From JAGNZR01 sp051648365 (GTDB taxonomy: Bacteria; Fusobacteriota; Fusobacteriia; Fusobacteriales; Fusobacteriaceae): a stretch of 7,485 nucleotides of DNA. The notes below the pieces were generated by a model. The model was not told the DNA's origin, did not search any database, and was given only the letters and a program-made list of their open reading frames with translations. Below, piece after piece: positions 6,574 to 7,485 of the stretch (its first letter is position 1; each line of letters opens with the position of its first letter). The stretch spans positions 1 to 7,485 of the forward strand of contig JBOFEZ010000157.1 of the NCBI GenBank assembly GCA_051648365.1. The letters run 5' to 3'. Position numbers and translations under genes: made by a program.

Positions 6574-7204
6574 ATATTACACATAAATCTTGAAAAGGAG
6601 TAACTACTGTATTGGCATCAGCTTTCAACTCTGCTATTTCCGCTTCTACATATATAAATGGCGGGATTTTATTAGTTCCATTAATCCGGAGTTCTGTCAT
6701 ATCCGAATCGGGCAATCTAGTAAGATTAATAATTTTTCCAAGAGTAGCTGTCATAACTATTTTCTTGCCGTCTATTTCTTCAGGTTTTATGTCTTCTTGT
6801 ACAAAACATCTTTTTTTACTTGAGTTAGTTGGGTTTCTTGTGAGAACGTCATCCTCTTCGAGATAAAATTGATTTACAAGACAACCTGTACTGACGCTAT
6901 TGGTTGAATCAACCGCTCTAAGAGTATAATTCCTGCTCTTTTTGTCGCTACCTGCAAGTACCGTTGTACTCAAAAAAGTATATCCCGTTCTTTCTACCTG
7001 CTTCAGAAAATCAGAAAGAATATTTCCAGTATAATCCTCCAGTGTAGAAGTTGTTCCTCCCCCGGAATCCCCTCCTATAATACCATTTCTTCTTGCTATT
7101 GTAAGGGTTGTTCCCCTTGTGAGCTCCAGAATTGGTATAAAAGCTACTAAAAATATGGCGAATGCTACAACTAATTCAGCTAAAGTAAAACCTCTTTTTT
7201 TCAT
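6572..7204 (-). CDS. PilV/GspI-like minor pseudopilin
   Basis: The 210-residue product has a five-residue leader MKKRG and the classic prepilin motif FTLAELVVAFAIF, with mature Phe1 and Glu5. The hydrophobic helix runs to about residue 28. A glycine/threonine-rich loop follows (about 41-53), then an amphipathic helix (TLEDYTGNILSDFLKQVERTG) and a beta-rich body. Cysteines at 108, 133 and 208 may include one disulfide, since C208 sits three residues from the end as in disulfide-closed pilin loops. The ATG overlaps the prepilin peptidase stop as ATGA, with GGGGGTG just upstream. The peptidase encoded next door would cleave and methylate it. As the first of three pseudopilins it matches the GspI/PilV position; it is too long and too unlike PilA to be a safe major-pilin call. 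Confidence 0.85.
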   Translation of the reverse strand: MKKRGFTLAELVVAFAIFLVAFIPILELTRGTTLTIARRNGIIGGDSGGGTTSTLEDYTGNILSDFLKQVERTGYTFLSTTVLAGSDKKSRNYTLRAVDSTNSVSTGCLVNQFYLEEDDVLTRNPTNSSKKRCFVQEDIKPEEIDGKKIVMTATLGKIINLTRLPDSDMTELRINGTNKIPPFIYVEAEIAELKADANTVVTPFQDLCVI

Positions 7205-7485
7205 AATGCACCCCCAAGTAATATTAATATACTTCCACTTATTGAAATAAATGGTGCAAAAGGAAATTCACGATTGGAATTTTCCTCTCCCTTTATTCTT
7301 ATTTTAATAAGCAGAAAAATACTGTAAATTGCCCCCACTACAAAGCTGAGCATAAAAAATAGATAGGTCTCATAGAGGGATGTATACCCAAGACAGGCTC
7401 CTATACCCATGGCAAGTTTTACATCTCCATAACCTAAAACTTCTATCTCTTCTATTTCCTCTTTACTTTTCCTATTAGCTAATTT
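7201..7485 (-). CDS. pilD: Prepilin peptidase, C-terminal part (start lies outside the window)
   Basis: The last 94 residues of an aspartic-type membrane peptidase (A24 family) that cuts prepilin leaders on the cytoplasmic face of the inner membrane. LGYGDVKLAMGIGACLGY carries the GxGD catalytic aspartate (codon 7425-7423) with its usual following K-L. Two more membrane helices follow, at about residues 40-61 and 79-93 of this fragment. REFPFAPFISISG between them is the conserved 'iPFGPFL' motif of the family. It ends GGAL and stops at TGA 7203-7201, overlapping the next ATG. An internal ATG at 7410 is not the start, because the frame is open to the window edge and the GxGD motif lies before it. 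The first catalytic aspartate and any N-terminal methyltransferase domain are outside the window. Its substrates are presumably the three pseudopilins downstream. Confidence 0.92.
   Translation of the reverse strand, partial: KLANRKSKEEIEEIEVLGYGDVKLAMGIGACLGYTSLYETYLFFMLSFVVGAIYSIFLLIKIRIKGEENSNREFPFAPFISISGSILILLGGAL

Noticed and set aside
6561..6584. Upstream ATG 6584 as the start of the PilW-like gene
   Set aside because: It would overlap the previous gene by 13 bp and add eight residues (MCNIGGKN) to a prepilin leader that is already complete; AGGAGG is correctly spaced only for ATG 6560.
6590..6866. Overlapping plus-strand open frames opposite the PilV-like gene
   Set aside because: Two different frames over the same stretch with no ribosome binding site or family similarity; the minus-strand pseudopilin explains the sequence.
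5832..7204. Major pilin among the pseudopilin genes
   Set aside because: All three are longer than usual major pilins, lie in the V-W-X (I-J-K) order and lack the strong stand-alone expression signals expected of a major pilin gene.

Overview
This is an AT-rich window (roughly one third G+C by eye) in which every real gene lies on the minus strand, so transcription runs from position 7485 towards position 1. A secretin plus inner-membrane assembly proteins imply a diderm cell. The low G+C, AGA/AAA-rich codon use and normal use of TGA, TAA and TAG as stops fit a Fusobacteriota-like organism (Fusobacterium/Ilyobacter/Cetobacterium type). That placement is inference from base composition and gene style, with no marker gene to confirm it.

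Layout in the direction of transcription: (1) the C-terminal end of a prepilin peptidase (7485-7201), with the GxGD aspartate motif and a PFxPF-like motif; (2) a PilV/GspI-like pseudopilin (7204-6572); (3) a PilW/GspJ-like pseudopilin whose true start is at 6560; (4) a very long PilX/GspK-position pseudopilin without Glu5 (5835-4489); (5) a protein reading as a shortened PilM/GspL cytoplasmic part joined through one membrane helix to a PilN domain, starting at TTG (4478-3384); (6) a PilO/GspM-like protein with an extra C-terminal domain that may stand in for PilP/GspC (3380-2337); (7) a secretin with a carboxypeptidase-regulatory-like beta domain inserted between its STN and N1-like domains (2319-526); (8) a rho-independent terminator (473-504); (9) the 5' part of a polytopic membrane protein resembling O-antigen ligase/polymerase proteins (461-1).

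Genes 1-7 are packed with 4-bp overlaps or gaps of at most 17 bp and look like one operon. It encodes most of a type IV pilus or type II secretion-like machine. The peptidase matures the three pseudopilins, which would form the tip/initiation complex. The PilMN and PilO proteins form the inner-membrane alignment platform, and the secretin forms the outer-membrane pore. The order minor-pseudopilins I-J-K, then L, M and secretin recalls type II secretion synteny, while the protein features (PilN-like periplasmic domain, no recognisable GspK fold) lean towards type IV pili. No assembly ATPase, platform protein (PilC/GspF) or major pilin is in the window; they may lie upstream.

The points most worth a second look are the compacted alignment complex (MN fused, O with an extra C-terminal domain), the inserted domain in the secretin, and the oversized pseudopilin as a possible tip adhesin or receptor. 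No non-coding stretch is longer than about 65 bases. No RNA gene, mobile element, CRISPR array or convincing promoter was seen.
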